A DNA stretch of 64,000 nucleotides from JAIQGF01 sp051006995 (GTDB taxonomy: Bacteria; Acidobacteriota; Terriglobia; Terriglobales; Acidobacteriaceae): NCBI GenBank assembly GCA_051006995.1, contig JBPCSQ010000005.1, positions 1-64,000 of the forward strand, in the 5' to 3' direction. Both the position numbers and the translations under genes were made by a program. A model generated the notes under the pieces. That model did not search any database, had not been told where the DNA came from, and was given only the letters and a program-made list of their open reading frames with translations. Below, one piece after another: positions 7,830-16,260 of this stretch; position 1 is the first letter of the stretch; each line of letters starts with the position of its first letter.

Positions 7830-9386
7830 CTATTGCAGGATCGGCAAGGGCGAAGCCGGCAGCGGCGCCATCAGCACCTTGGCGCGTTCGGTGTGCGCCA
7901 GGTTCATGACGCGCCATAGACCGATGCCCCACCACGCCAGGGCCGTTACCTCGATAAAGCCTGTCAGCCCTACCAGCGGATACGCCACCCGCGGATAAAA
8001 GTCGGTTGCGATCTGAAGCACGACGCGGCCGGCATCGCCGGCCAGGATCAGCAGGAACGGTCCCCAGAGATTCGAGAGCCGGCGCGCGTCCACGCCGGCG
8101 AGAATGGGCACCACACGCGCAGCCACGCCCATGATCATCGTGCTGATGAAACCAACGGTGAAAGCGTGCCGATGCGCTCCCATGTAGGCGTGCGCGAACC
8201 CCTGCCGGGTCAGGATGCCGTACACCAGGAAGAACGGCATCATGGCGTTGGCGATGATCAGCCACACGTAGGCGGCGCGGATGAACTTGAAGGTCCGGTC
8301 CGGCTGCGAGGGCTTGCGGAATACGCCGAGCTGGATGGCGAGCAGCACGGCCCATACCGGCATCATCAAGTACGCGATTTCCAGGCCTAGGCCCCAGGCC
8401 AGATTCCCCGTGGTCAGAACGGCAACGTAGCTGATGATGTTGAGCACGAGTGCGGCGTTCATGATGGTGAAGATCATCTGCTGGCGGTCTTTCCGGGGCG
8501 GCTGCAGGCCGTAGACGTGCGGGACGAAGCGCTGGCTGACTCCGGCGATGATGAGCGCGGTAAAGCCGAGCAACTGAATGTCGCGCAGGGGGCCGTCCAG
8601 CAGCGCGATACGGCGGATGAGCTGCTGCTGCCCGACGGCGGTGGCTTTGGCGAAGAAAAAGACGTCGCTGAGGATCGCCTGCACGAAAAACCAGAAAAAC
8701 GATGCTGCCAGGAACTTTTCGTAAGGATTGTGCGGAGCGATGGACTGACGCGCGGTCCGGTAAATGATGAGCAGGAAGAGCGCAACCGAAATCAGTTCCA
8801 CCACGGCGGCAAAGAACCCCAGCGCCAGGCCGGGCGCGGTGGAGATGAGCAATTCCGCCGACATGCGGGCGAAGATTCCGGCCAGCATCAGGTAGAAGGA
8901 GAGGTTTGCCAGGTCGGGACGCCAGAGAGTGGTGTTCTTGAAACGCGGGAAGCTCTGGTAGGCGAAGCCCATGACGAACAGGCCGACCCAGCCGAAAATC
9001 ATGGCGTGCGCGTGCGCGTGGATGGATTGCACCAGGTGCAGTTGGAGGAAGTTTCTGCCCAGGGCGATCTGCGCCAGGTTGACTGCGCCCCACAGCGCGC
9101 CCACGGTGAGCACGATGGCGATTCCAGCCTTGAAGAAGCGGCGATAAATGAAGTCCTGGAGCGTCTCCTGGTAGGCGATGCCCGGCTGCGGACGCGCCGC
9201 CTCGTCGTTCAGCTCCGCCAGCAAATCCCGCAAGTCGGTCTGGTGTACGGCGGCAAAGAACGACAGCGGCTCGCTGGGGCCATGCGCCCCACCGCAGCCG
9301 TGCAGCCCGTGCTTGTCGAAGATGGTGCGCGCTCCGGGAACTGCTTTGACGATGTCGGCGACGCTGGTGCTCTCGGTAATGACCAT
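7830..9386 (-). CDS. NnrS-like multi-helix heme/copper membrane protein with N-terminal ScdA_N/DUF1858-like domain
   Basis: The first ~60 residues (SVADIVKAVPGARTIFDKHG then GLHGCGG) match the small DUF1858/ScdA_N module that also begins the RIC/ScdA iron-sulfur repair proteins. The remaining ~450 residues form about 12 hydrophobic helices. Histidine-rich segments HAHAHAMIFGW (about residue 125) and HRHAFTVGF (about residue 390) resemble NnrS and the cytochrome-oxidase subunit I fold. NnrS proteins are linked to nitric-oxide stress tolerance; that role is inferred here. A GGAGG precedes the ATG. It sits beside the formate block, consistent with low-oxygen metabolism. It could alternatively be an unassigned member of the heme-copper oxidase superfamily. 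Confidence 0.7.
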   Translation of the reverse strand: MVITESTSVADIVKAVPGARTIFDKHGLHGCGGAHGPSEPLSFFAAVHQTDLRDLLAELNDEAARPQPGIAYQETLQDFIYRRFFKAGIAIVLTVGALWGAVNLAQIALGRNFLQLHLVQSIHAHAHAMIFGWVGLFVMGFAYQSFPRFKNTTLWRPDLANLSFYLMLAGIFARMSAELLISTAPGLALGFFAAVVELISVALFLLIIYRTARQSIAPHNPYEKFLAASFFWFFVQAILSDVFFFAKATAVGQQQLIRRIALLDGPLRDIQLLGFTALIIAGVSQRFVPHVYGLQPPRKDRQQMIFTIMNAALVLNIISYVAVLTTGNLAWGLGLEIAYLMMPVWAVLLAIQLGVFRKPSQPDRTFKFIRAAYVWLIIANAMMPFFLVYGILTRQGFAHAYMGAHRHAFTVGFISTMIMGVAARVVPILAGVDARRLSNLWGPFLLILAGDAGRVVLQIATDFYPRVAYPLVGLTGFIEVTALAWWGIGLWRVMNLAHTERAKVLMAPLPASPLPILQ

Positions 9387-9500
9387 GACTTCCTCCGCTC
9401 AGAGAAAGCCTACGGGCGGGGCGGCTGCCGGGGTATGACTTCAGTCACGGCCGCCGAAACTGAAACTGAAACTCCCAACTGTATTTAGAATGAGCTTCGC

Positions 9501-10835
9501 ATGGACCTGCTCTACAGCGCGTTGCTGGCCCTGGCCGCGGTGTTGACCTCCCCGTTCTGGCTGCTGCGCATGCTGCGCTACGGCAAGTACCGGGCGGGGC
9601 TGAAGGAGCGCCTGGGAAACGTGCCGGAGCGGCTGCGCGATTCCGAGCAAAGACCGACGATCTGGGTCCACGCCGTCTCGGTCGGTGAACTCATGGCCGT
9701 CAGCGGGTTGATTGGCGACTTGCAACAGCGCTTTCCGTCGCATCGCGTGGTGATTTCGACGACCACCATGACCGGTCAGAAGCTGGCGCGCGAACGCTTT
9801 GGCGAGAACAACGCCTTCTATTTCCCGCTGGATTTCGCATTCGCCGTGCGGCCGCACCTGCGGGCGCTGCGACCGGAACTAGTGGTGATCGCCGAAACCG
9901 AGTTCTGGCCGAACTTTCTCCGGCTAGCGAAAGACGGCGGCGCGCGCGTCGCGGTGGTGAACGCGCGAATTTCCGACCGCTCCTTTCCCCGCTACTTGAG
10001 GTTCCGGGGCTGGATTCAGGCGGTGCTGCGGCGCGTCGATCTGTTCCTGGCACAGAGCGAGGAAGACCAGCGGCGGCTGCTGGAGATCGGAGCGCCGGCC
10101 GAGCGGGTTCAGGTGAGCGGCAACCTGAAATTCGACACGCCCTTCGCGGCCGAGATGCCGATTGTCGCTTCCGTCCGCGCCGGCATTGAACGCGAGCACG
10201 CCGGGCCAGTGCTGGTCTGCGGCAGCACCGTCGAAGGCGAGGAGGCGATGCTGCTGCGGAGCTTTACCGCCATCCGTGAACGCTACGCGTCGGCTGTGCT
10301 GGTGCTGGCGCCGCGGCATACGGAGCGGTTCGAAGCCGTTGCCGATCAATTGGCATCATCTCGCATTGCATTTCGCCGCCGATCGCAATGGAACCCCGGG
10401 GATCCAATCGCCGGCGGAGTGTTTCTTCTGGATTCGCTGGGCGAGCTGTCCTCCATGTACGCGCTTGCGGATGTCGCCTTCGTTGGCGGAAGCCTTGTGC
10501 CCAAGGGCGGACACAACATTCTGGAGGCGGCGCAGCACGGCAGAGCCATCATCGTCGGGCCGCATACGGAAAATTTTCGCGACATCATCGCGCTGTTTCG
10601 CCGGGCCAATGCGGTCGTCGTCACCGGCGCGGGGGATTTGACCAGGACCTTTCTTGATCTGCTTGCGGACGGCGGCGCTCGCGCCGGGCTAGGTCAACGC
10701 GCCCGCGACGTCCTGCGCATGCAATCCGGCGCCACGGCTCGCACGGTGGCCGCGCTGGAATCGCTGCTGAGGTCGGCGGCGCCGAACGCTGTTTCCGCGC
10801 CAAAGCCCAAAGTCTCTCCTCCGGTGCAAACCTGA
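9501..10835 (+). CDS. waaA: 3-deoxy-D-manno-octulosonic acid (Kdo) transferase WaaA
   Basis: This 444-residue GT-B glycosyltransferase transfers Kdo from CMP-Kdo to lipid A precursors at the inner face of the cytoplasmic membrane. It has the N-terminal membrane anchor (first ~25 residues), the WVHAVSVGE motif near residue 55, and a C-terminal domain with GGSLVPKGGHNILE, all typical of the family (usual length ~420-430). It is the first gene of an LPS core operon, and its stop overlaps the lpxK start by one base (TGATG). How many Kdo residues it adds cannot be read from sequence. A short (TGAAAC)n run lies just before the gene. Confidence 0.95.
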   Translation: MDLLYSALLALAAVLTSPFWLLRMLRYGKYRAGLKERLGNVPERLRDSEQRPTIWVHAVSVGELMAVSGLIGDLQQRFPSHRVVISTTTMTGQKLARERFGENNAFYFPLDFAFAVRPHLRALRPELVVIAETEFWPNFLRLAKDGGARVAVVNARISDRSFPRYLRFRGWIQAVLRRVDLFLAQSEEDQRRLLEIGAPAERVQVSGNLKFDTPFAAEMPIVASVRAGIEREHAGPVLVCGSTVEGEEAMLLRSFTAIRERYASAVLVLAPRHTERFEAVADQLASSRIAFRRRSQWNPGDPIAGGVFLLDSLGELSSMYALADVAFVGGSLVPKGGHNILEAAQHGRAIIVGPHTENFRDIIALFRRANAVVVTGAGDLTRTFLDLLADGGARAGLGQRARDVLRMQSGATARTVAALESLLRSAAPNAVSAPKPKVSPPVQT

Positions 10836-11788
10836 TGGCGACGCGGGTTCTTTCCGGGCTGTTCGGCGGCGCGGTGCGGCTGCGCAACACGCTGTACGAC
10901 CGCGGCGCCATTGCCGCCCGCCGCCTGCAGGGACCGGTAGTCAGCGTCGGAAACTTGTCCGTCGGTGGATCTGGCAAAACGCCCTTCGTGATTTATCTGG
11001 GCGAGTTGTTGCAGGCGCGCGGCATCAACTTCGACGTGCTCTCGCGCGGGTACAAGCGGCAGACCCAGGGCGTTGCGATGGTGGATCCCGCCGGATTGCC
11101 GCGCGACTTCGGTGACGAGCCCCTGCTGATCGCGCGCCGGCTGCGCGTCCCGGTGGTGCTCGGGGAGGAGCGCTATGCCGCCGGGGCCGTGGCCGAGCAG
11201 CGTTTTGGCCCGCATCTGCACCTGCTCGATGATGGCTTCCAGCACCGCCAACTGGCGCGCGACTTCGACATCGTGCTGGTCACGCCGGACGATGCGCGCG
11301 ACCACCTGGTTCCTGCCGGGCGCCTGCGCGAGCCGCTGAGCGCGTTGCGACGCGCCGATGCCGTCGTGCTCACCAGCGGCGCCGAGCCAACGAAATTTCC
11401 CCTTGAGGGCAAGCTCGTCTGGCGCGTCCGCCGCAGCGTCGCTGCCGAGAATGTTCCCAAGCTACCCATCGCCTTTTGCGGAATCGCCCGTCCGCAGAGC
11501 TTCTTCGCGCAATTGCGCAAGGCAGGTGTCGAGCCCGCCGCCGAAGTTGCCTTCCCCGACCATTACACTTATAAGGACAAGGACCTGCGCGATCTCCAGT
11601 TCCTCGCCGAGCAGAACCAGGCCGGCGGCTTTGCCACGACCGAGAAAGATGCGGTCAACCTCGGCGGCTACTTGTCTGCTCTGAAGCCGCTGGCGGTTGT
11701 GCCGGTCAAGATGGACCTGATAGACGCGCCGCGGGCGCTGGATGCGATGCTGGAGAGGCTTAAAAATCGAGGAAAGCCCGCCTCGTGA
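10835..11788 (+). CDS. lpxK: Tetraacyldisaccharide 4'-kinase LpxK
   Basis: LpxK phosphorylates the 4' position of the lipid A disaccharide. The P-loop appears as GNLSVGGSGKTP (residues 39-50), and the segment LDDGFQHRQL is the family's conserved catalytic block. At 317 residues the length is normal. The start overlaps the waaA stop, indicating translational coupling. The gene ends just before an AT-rich palindromic repeat that separates it from the heptose kinase gene. Confidence 0.95.
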   Translation: MATRVLSGLFGGAVRLRNTLYDRGAIAARRLQGPVVSVGNLSVGGSGKTPFVIYLGELLQARGINFDVLSRGYKRQTQGVAMVDPAGLPRDFGDEPLLIARRLRVPVVLGEERYAAGAVAEQRFGPHLHLLDDGFQHRQLARDFDIVLVTPDDARDHLVPAGRLREPLSALRRADAVVLTSGAEPTKFPLEGKLVWRVRRSVAAENVPKLPIAFCGIARPQSFFAQLRKAGVEPAAEVAFPDHYTYKDKDLRDLQFLAEQNQAGGFATTEKDAVNLGGYLSALKPLAVVPVKMDLIDAPRALDAMLERLKNRGKPAS

Positions 11789-11796
11789 GAGAATCT

Positions 11797-11889
11797 GCAA
11801 TTTGTAATTGGTAATTTGTGATTGGCGGTCTCAGGCACACTGTCGGCGCCGCGATCCATTACAAATTACCAATTGCAAATTACAAATCC
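11797..11889. repeat. AT-rich palindromic repeat, 'AATTTGTAATTGG' flavour
   Basis: The left arm has tandem AATTTGTAATTGG/AATTTGTGATTGG words (11797-11826). The right arm is their reverse complement, with ATTACAAATTACC and AATTGCAAATTAC (11858-11886). It lies between lpxK and hldE1. A longer upstream reading of hldE1 would translate this repeat, which argues against the longer start. A related copy lies at 59072-59165. Confidence 0.8.
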
Positions 11890-11890
11890 G

Positions 11891-12913
11891 TTGAAGCAGA
11901 ACACCCAAGCCGACCGCCTGCGGAAGATCGTCGAGGCCTTCCCGCGCCTCACCATCACGGTGCTGGCCGATCTGGTGGCGGACGAATTCGTCTTCGGCGA
12001 AATCTCGCGCGTGTCGCGTGAGGCGCCGGTGCTCATCCTCAAGCACCGCGAGCGCACTGTAGTGCCGGGCGGCGGCGCCAACGCGGTCTACAATCTCGCA
12101 GACCTCGGCGTGAGCGTGCTGCCGGTGGGGGTCATTGGCGACGACGAACCCGGACGCCTGCTGCTGCGCCGTTTTCGCCAGAAACACATCGCCACCTCCG
12201 GCATCCTGCGCCTGAAGGGACACACCACCGTCACCAAGACACGCATTCTCGCCGGCATGACGCATACCGCGCGCCAGCAGGTGGTGCGCGTGGATCGCGA
12301 GCCCGAGAGCGAGCTTCACTTCATTCACCAACAGGACCTGGTGGCCGCCGCGCGCCGTTTCCTCCGCGCCTCCGACGCGCTGCTCGTTTCCGACTACGGT
12401 TACGGCAGCGCTACCCCGCAAATGTTGAAAGACCTGCGCGGCCGCGGCGCGCTCGACGGCGTGCCGGTCACGCTCGACTCGCGTTATCGCCTGCTGCAAT
12501 TTTCCGGGGTCTCCGCCGCCACGCCGAACGAGCCAGAAATCGAGCAGCAGCTCGGCCTGCGCATCGGCAACGACTCCTCGCGCCTGCTGGCGGCAGGCAA
12601 GAAGGTGCTGGAACGGATGAAGTTGGCGTCGCTGGTAGTCACGCGCGGGCGCGACGGCATGGTCGCCTTCGCCCGCGGGCGCAAACCGGTGGAGATTCCG
12701 ATTCACGGCAGCGACCAGGTCGCCGACGTTACCGGCGCGGGGGATACCGTAATTGCGACTCTCACCGCCGCGCTCGCTGCCGGCGCCGGCGCCGAAGAAG
12801 CGGCCCGCCTGGCGAACTATGCCGGTGGCATCGTGGTGATGAAGCGGGGCACGGCGACGGTAACGCGCGAAGAGCTGCTGCAGGCAATTTCCGCAGGAGG
12901 CCCATCGCAATGA
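11891..12913 (+). CDS. hldE1: D-glycero-beta-D-manno-heptose-7-phosphate kinase (HldE kinase domain / RfaE1)
   Basis: A PfkB-family sugar kinase that makes heptose 1,7-bisphosphate for the LPS core precursor ADP-heptose. The N-terminal block LADLVADEFVFGEISRVSRE, the segment VPGGGANAV and the ATP/anion-hole motif DVTGAGDT near the C-terminus are typical. I place the start at the TTG at 11891 (340 residues), because upstream codons in the same frame lie inside a palindromic repeat; the start is not certain and no strong Shine-Dalgarno is visible. In many proteobacteria this domain is fused to the adenylyltransferase; here the two are separate neighbours with a repeat between them. Confidence 0.9.
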   Translation: MKQNTQADRLRKIVEAFPRLTITVLADLVADEFVFGEISRVSREAPVLILKHRERTVVPGGGANAVYNLADLGVSVLPVGVIGDDEPGRLLLRRFRQKHIATSGILRLKGHTTVTKTRILAGMTHTARQQVVRVDREPESELHFIHQQDLVAAARRFLRASDALLVSDYGYGSATPQMLKDLRGRGALDGVPVTLDSRYRLLQFSGVSAATPNEPEIEQQLGLRIGNDSSRLLAAGKKVLERMKLASLVVTRGRDGMVAFARGRKPVEIPIHGSDQVADVTGAGDTVIATLTAALAAGAGAEEAARLANYAGGIVVMKRGTATVTREELLQAISAGGPSQ

Positions 12914-12920
12914 TGTTTTT

Positions 12921-13012
12921 TCACCAGCGAAGCACTGAGGTCGGCGAGGCTCACGGAGTTGTTCTTGATTCCCTCGGTGCTCCCGCAGTGATCTCGGTGT
13001 CTCGGCGGTAAG
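12921..13012. repeat. CACCGAG-family palindromic repeat between hldE1 and hldE2
   Basis: The left arm reads TTCACCAGCGAAGCACTGAG and the right arm CTCGGTGTCTCGGCGGTAAG, an imperfect inverted repeat with internal CTCGGTG words. It belongs to the family that also occurs at 23740, 25641, 33183 and 60113. Confidence 0.75.
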
Positions 13013-13019
13013 GAATAAC

Positions 13020-13505
13020 GTGCACTCCGACAAAATCCTCACCCGCGAGCAGCTCCGCCGCCGCGTTGCCGAATGGCGCGGCGCGGGCGAGCGCATTGTG
13101 CTTACCAACGGCTGCTTCGACCTGCTGCACGTCGGGCACGTCCGCTATTTACAAGGCGCCAAGCGGCTCGGCGGCAAGCTGGTGGTGGGCCTGAATTCCG
13201 ACGATTCGGTGCGCCACCTCAAGGGAGAAGGCCGGCCGCTCATGACGCAGGACGAACGCGCGGAAATCCTGGCGGCGCTGAGCGACGTGGATGCCGTGGT
13301 CGTCTTTCCCGAGCCGGACGTGCGCGACCTGGTGCGCGAAATCCGCCCCGACATCCATGCCAAGGGGACGGACTACACCGAAGAGTCCGTGCCCGAGCGC
13401 ATCACGGTGCTGGAATGCGGCGGGCGGGTGGAGATCGTCGGCGACCCGAAAGGCCACTCCGCCTCCGACTTCATCGCGCGCATGGGACGCAAGGAGCAGC
13501 GGTGA
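13020..13505 (+). CDS. hldE2: D-glycero-beta-D-manno-heptose 1-phosphate adenylyltransferase (RfaE2)
   Basis: A 161-residue nucleotidyltransferase that makes ADP-heptose after removal of the 7-phosphate. The HxGH motif appears in GCFDLLHVGH (HVGH at 37-40), preceded by VLTN, as in cytidylyltransferase-like enzymes. Starts at GTG 13020. The stop overlaps the waaC start (GTGA), so it is translationally coupled. No gmhB phosphatase or gmhA isomerase lies in the window. Confidence 0.93.
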   Translation: MHSDKILTREQLRRRVAEWRGAGERIVLTNGCFDLLHVGHVRYLQGAKRLGGKLVVGLNSDDSVRHLKGEGRPLMTQDERAEILAALSDVDAVVVFPEPDVRDLVREIRPDIHAKGTDYTEESVPERITVLECGGRVEIVGDPKGHSASDFIARMGRKEQR

Positions 13506-14638
13506 CGCCTTCTTGGGCCGGCGCGGCCTTGCCTGCGCGCATTCTCGTTGTTCGCCTCGGCTCCATGGGCGATGTCATTCATGCGCTTCCGGCGGTGAGC
13601 GAGGTTCGCCGCGCCTTTCCGCTCGCGACGATCGGGTGGGCCATCGAGCGGCGCTGGCTGGAACTGCTTTCCACCGACGTGGCGCTGGTGGGGCCGCGCT
13701 CGGAGCAGAAGCCGCTGGTGGATGTGGTACATGCTGTGGACACGCTGGCGTGGCGACGGGCGCTGCTTTCCGACGAAACCTGGCGCGAGATGGGCTCTGT
13801 TGTAGGCGATCTGCGGCGGCGACGTTACGACCTCGCCCTCGATTTCCAGGGAGCATGGAAGTCGGCGGTGTTGGCGCAGTTGTCAGCAGCGCCGCGCCGC
13901 ATCGGCCTCATGCAGCCGCGCGAAAAACCAGCGTCGCTGTTCTATACGCATCAAATCGTGGCGGAAGGCCGCCACGTGATTGAGCAGTACCTGTCGCTGG
14001 TGGCCGAACTGTGTGTCCCAGGTCCTGGAGCCGGGTACGCGGGTCAGAGACCCGCGCCACGCGAACTGTTTCCCCTGCCACGCGATCCTGCCGCCGATCT
14101 CGCTTGCGAACAAATGCTACGCGGGCGCGGTCTGCGGGATTTCGCCATCATCAATCCGGGCGCTGGCTGGGGCGCCAAGTGCTGGCCTGCCGAACGCTAT
14201 GCCGAGGTGGCGCAGGCATTATCGAAGGATGGCCTTCGCTCCATCGTGAACTTCGGTCCAGGAGAAGAAGATCTGGCTCGCGCTGTCGAGCTAGCATCCG
14301 CCGATGCAGCCGTAGCCTTGGCCTCCACCGTGGGCGAGTTGATTGCGCTGACCCGGCGCGCTCGCTTGTTCGTCGGGGGGGATACCGGCCCGATGCACCT
14401 CGCGGTGGCGCTGAATGTTCCGGTGGTGGCGCTCTATGGGCCTACCGACCCGGTTCGTAGCGGCCCCTACACGGCGAACGCCGTGGTGCTGCGCAGTGCC
14501 GAGAGCCAAACCACGTATTCACATCGCGCCGCCCCGGAGAAGGGGTTGCTGCAAATTACTGCCGCCGAGGTGATCGAAGCCACCCGCCGCTTGCTCCAGT
14601 CCGCGCCGGCACCACAGCTTGCCGGGAGGCAATCGTGA
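13502..14638 (+). CDS. waaC: Lipopolysaccharide heptosyltransferase I (GT9)
   Basis: A 378-residue GT-B enzyme that adds the first heptose to Kdo. Family signatures are ILVVRLGSMGDVIHALPA at the N-terminus, NPGAGWGAKCWP in the middle and the nucleotide-sugar site GGDTGPMHLA with LYGPTDPVRSGPY. Start GTG 13502 overlaps the hldE2 stop. A much longer upstream frame exists but only shadows hldE2. At about residues 174-188 the protein contains a Gly/Pro-rich segment (PGPGAGYAGQRPAPRE) encoded by a DNA hairpin resembling the intergenic repeats, which looks like an in-frame insertion at a surface loop. Confidence 0.92.
   Translation: MTPSWAGAALPARILVVRLGSMGDVIHALPAVSEVRRAFPLATIGWAIERRWLELLSTDVALVGPRSEQKPLVDVVHAVDTLAWRRALLSDETWREMGSVVGDLRRRRYDLALDFQGAWKSAVLAQLSAAPRRIGLMQPREKPASLFYTHQIVAEGRHVIEQYLSLVAELCVPGPGAGYAGQRPAPRELFPLPRDPAADLACEQMLRGRGLRDFAIINPGAGWGAKCWPAERYAEVAQALSKDGLRSIVNFGPGEEDLARAVELASADAAVALASTVGELIALTRRARLFVGGDTGPMHLAVALNVPVVALYGPTDPVRSGPYTANAVVLRSAESQTTYSHRAAPEKGLLQITAAEVIEATRRLLQSAPAPQLAGRQS
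14039..14055. repeat. Hairpin repeat inside waaC
   Basis: GCGGGTC-AGA-GACCCGC is a perfect 7-bp stem within the coding frame. The flanking bases (GAGCCGGGTAC... and ...GCCACGCG) resemble the GGCACGGGTCTC element found inside rnr at 48229-48273. Confidence 0.6.
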
Positions 14639-15177
14639 GCTGGGCACGCGTCGCGCGGCGCATTCGCGTGCCTCTCGGTTTCGCCTTTGCCGTGTTCTAC
14701 CTGTGGCGTGCGCGGCCGACGTGGTTGTTCATCGCGATCGGCGGGACGATTGTGGCTGCCGGCCTGGCGTTGAGGGCGGTGGCTTCCGGTCACATCAGCA
14801 AGAACTCCGAGCTGACTACCTCCGGGCCGTACGCGCGCACACGGAATCCTCTCTACCTCGGATCGGTGATCATCGCCGCCGGTTTCGTTTTAGCCGCGCG
14901 CAGCGCCTGGGTGGCGTTGGCGGCCGCAGTGTTCTTCCTCGCCATCTACCTGCCTGTTATTGCTGACGAAGAGAAGTTTTTGCGCTCCCGCTTTCCCGAG
15001 TTCGAGGATTACGCTCGCCAGGTACCGCGATTCCTGCCGCGGGCGACTGCCGCCGGAGCCCCGACCGGCGCGTTTTCCCGGAAACGCTACCTCCAGCATC
15101 GCGAGTACAATGCAGTGCTGGGCGCCCTGTTGATGATGGCGGCGCTGGCGGCCAAGCTCTTGTGGACCCCGCGCTAG
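14635..15177 (+). CDS. Isoprenylcysteine carboxyl methyltransferase (ICMT/PEMT)-like membrane protein
   Basis: A 180-residue membrane protein with about four helices. The segment TSGPYARTRNPLYLGSVII near residues 62-80 and DEEKFLRSRFPEFEDYARQVPRFLP further on are the SAM-binding and active-site blocks of the ICMT-like family. In bacteria these enzymes methylate lipids or small molecules; the substrate here is unknown. It starts at GTG 14635, overlapping the waaC stop, so it belongs to the LPS operon and may act on an envelope lipid. Confidence 0.8.
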   Translation: MSWARVARRIRVPLGFAFAVFYLWRARPTWLFIAIGGTIVAAGLALRAVASGHISKNSELTTSGPYARTRNPLYLGSVIIAAGFVLAARSAWVALAAAVFFLAIYLPVIADEEKFLRSRFPEFEDYARQVPRFLPRATAAGAPTGAFSRKRYLQHREYNAVLGALLMMAALAAKLLWTPR

Positions 15178-15189
15178 GTTCGACGCTTG

Positions 15190-15996
15190 ATGAGGCCCAC
15201 CTCTATCTTCGCCGGCATGCTTTTCTTTCTGGCCTTAGCCCTGCTTGCTGGACAGCTGGCCGCGCGTCCTGCGGCCCAGGGCGCGGCGATTGGGCCAGTC
15301 GCGCAGATTCATCCTCCGCCCGATAGCTATGTTTTTCCCGGCGGGCAGGCCTTTGTGTACGATGCCGAATGGCGGCTATGGAACGCGGGCACGGCGCGCA
15401 TCAGTCTCGATCAGGTCGGCGGCAACGGCCGCGTCTTCGCGACGGCTGAGTCCAGTGGCTTCGTCAACGTGCTCTATCCGGTGCACGACCGTTTCCAGTC
15501 CAGCTTCGATCGCCGCACCTTCTGTTCGCTCAGCCTCACCAAGCACAGCGAGGAAGGCTTCCGCGCGCGCGAGACCCTGATCGCCTTCAACTACGCACAG
15601 CACAAAAGCATTCTGGATGAAACCAACCTGAAGAACGGCGAGAAGAAGCACGTGGACAATGACATCCCAGGCTGCGTGACCGATGTGCTCTCCGGCATCT
15701 TCTACGTCGGCTCGCAGCCGCTAACGCCTGACGCGGTGTACACGTTTCCGCTTAATGACGGCGGCAACACGGTCGAGGTTCGCGCCCGCGTCGAGGGACG
15801 CGAGCAAGTCAAAACTCCCGCCGGCAGCTTCGCTACCGTGCGGGTTGCGCCCGAAGCCCTCAGCGGCCCTCTAAAATCGAAGGGGCGCATCTGGATCTGG
15901 TACACCGACGACGCCCGCCACATCCCTGTGCAAATGCGTGCCCGGATGTTCTGGGGCACCCTGACATTTCATCTCGTCCGCATCGAGAAGAAGTAG
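15190..15996 (+). CDS. DUF3108-domain secreted protein
   Basis: A 268-residue protein with a signal peptide (hydrophobic residues ~7-22, then AARPAAQGAA). The body begins FVYDAEWRLWNAGTARI, matches DUF3108 in layout and ends with short beta-strand segments including FHLVRIEKK. DUF3108 proteins are envelope proteins of unknown function, often near LPS genes. The start is ATG 15190; a TTG immediately upstream is less likely. It lies 12 bases after the methyltransferase and probably ends the operon. Confidence 0.75.
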   Translation: MRPTSIFAGMLFFLALALLAGQLAARPAAQGAAIGPVAQIHPPPDSYVFPGGQAFVYDAEWRLWNAGTARISLDQVGGNGRVFATAESSGFVNVLYPVHDRFQSSFDRRTFCSLSLTKHSEEGFRARETLIAFNYAQHKSILDETNLKNGEKKHVDNDIPGCVTDVLSGIFYVGSQPLTPDAVYTFPLNDGGNTVEVRARVEGREQVKTPAGSFATVRVAPEALSGPLKSKGRIWIWYTDDARHIPVQMRARMFWGTLTFHLVRIEKK

Positions 15997-16150
15997 AAAA
16001 CCCACCTCAAAAATCGTTTTTTTGCGGGCACACCTTTGCCAACCGAGGCATCCAGACAGGGTAATGGAGCCGAAAAATCTGGCCAGTTTTAGCCCATATT
16101 CGATCTGAGATATATGTGTAACTATATTAAAATAAAATAACATATATATA

Positions 16151-16179
16151 TTGACAATAACAGACTAAGATTTTATGCT
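16151..16179 (+). promoter_or_regulatory. Near-consensus sigma-70 promoter of hsp20
   Basis: TTGACA (16151-16156), a 17-base spacer and TATGCT (16174-16179). The 70 bases upstream are strikingly AT-rich (ATATATG, TAAAATAAAATAA, ATATATATA), suggesting an UP element or easily melted region. No CIRCE inverted repeat is visible. An 80-base leader with AAGGAGG precedes the ATG. Confidence 0.8.
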
Positions 16180-16260
16180 TCGCAAATATCAGGGATGCAT
16201 CTAAGCAAACCGAGAACGCTTGAGGCGAGTCTTCAAAGCTGAATTTAAGGAGGATTTGCT

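Noticed and set aside
13073..13501. Upstream extension of the waaC frame over hldE2
   Set aside because: The translated extension is Arg/Ala-rich shadow sequence of hldE2; the GT9 N-terminal motif begins just after GTG 13502.
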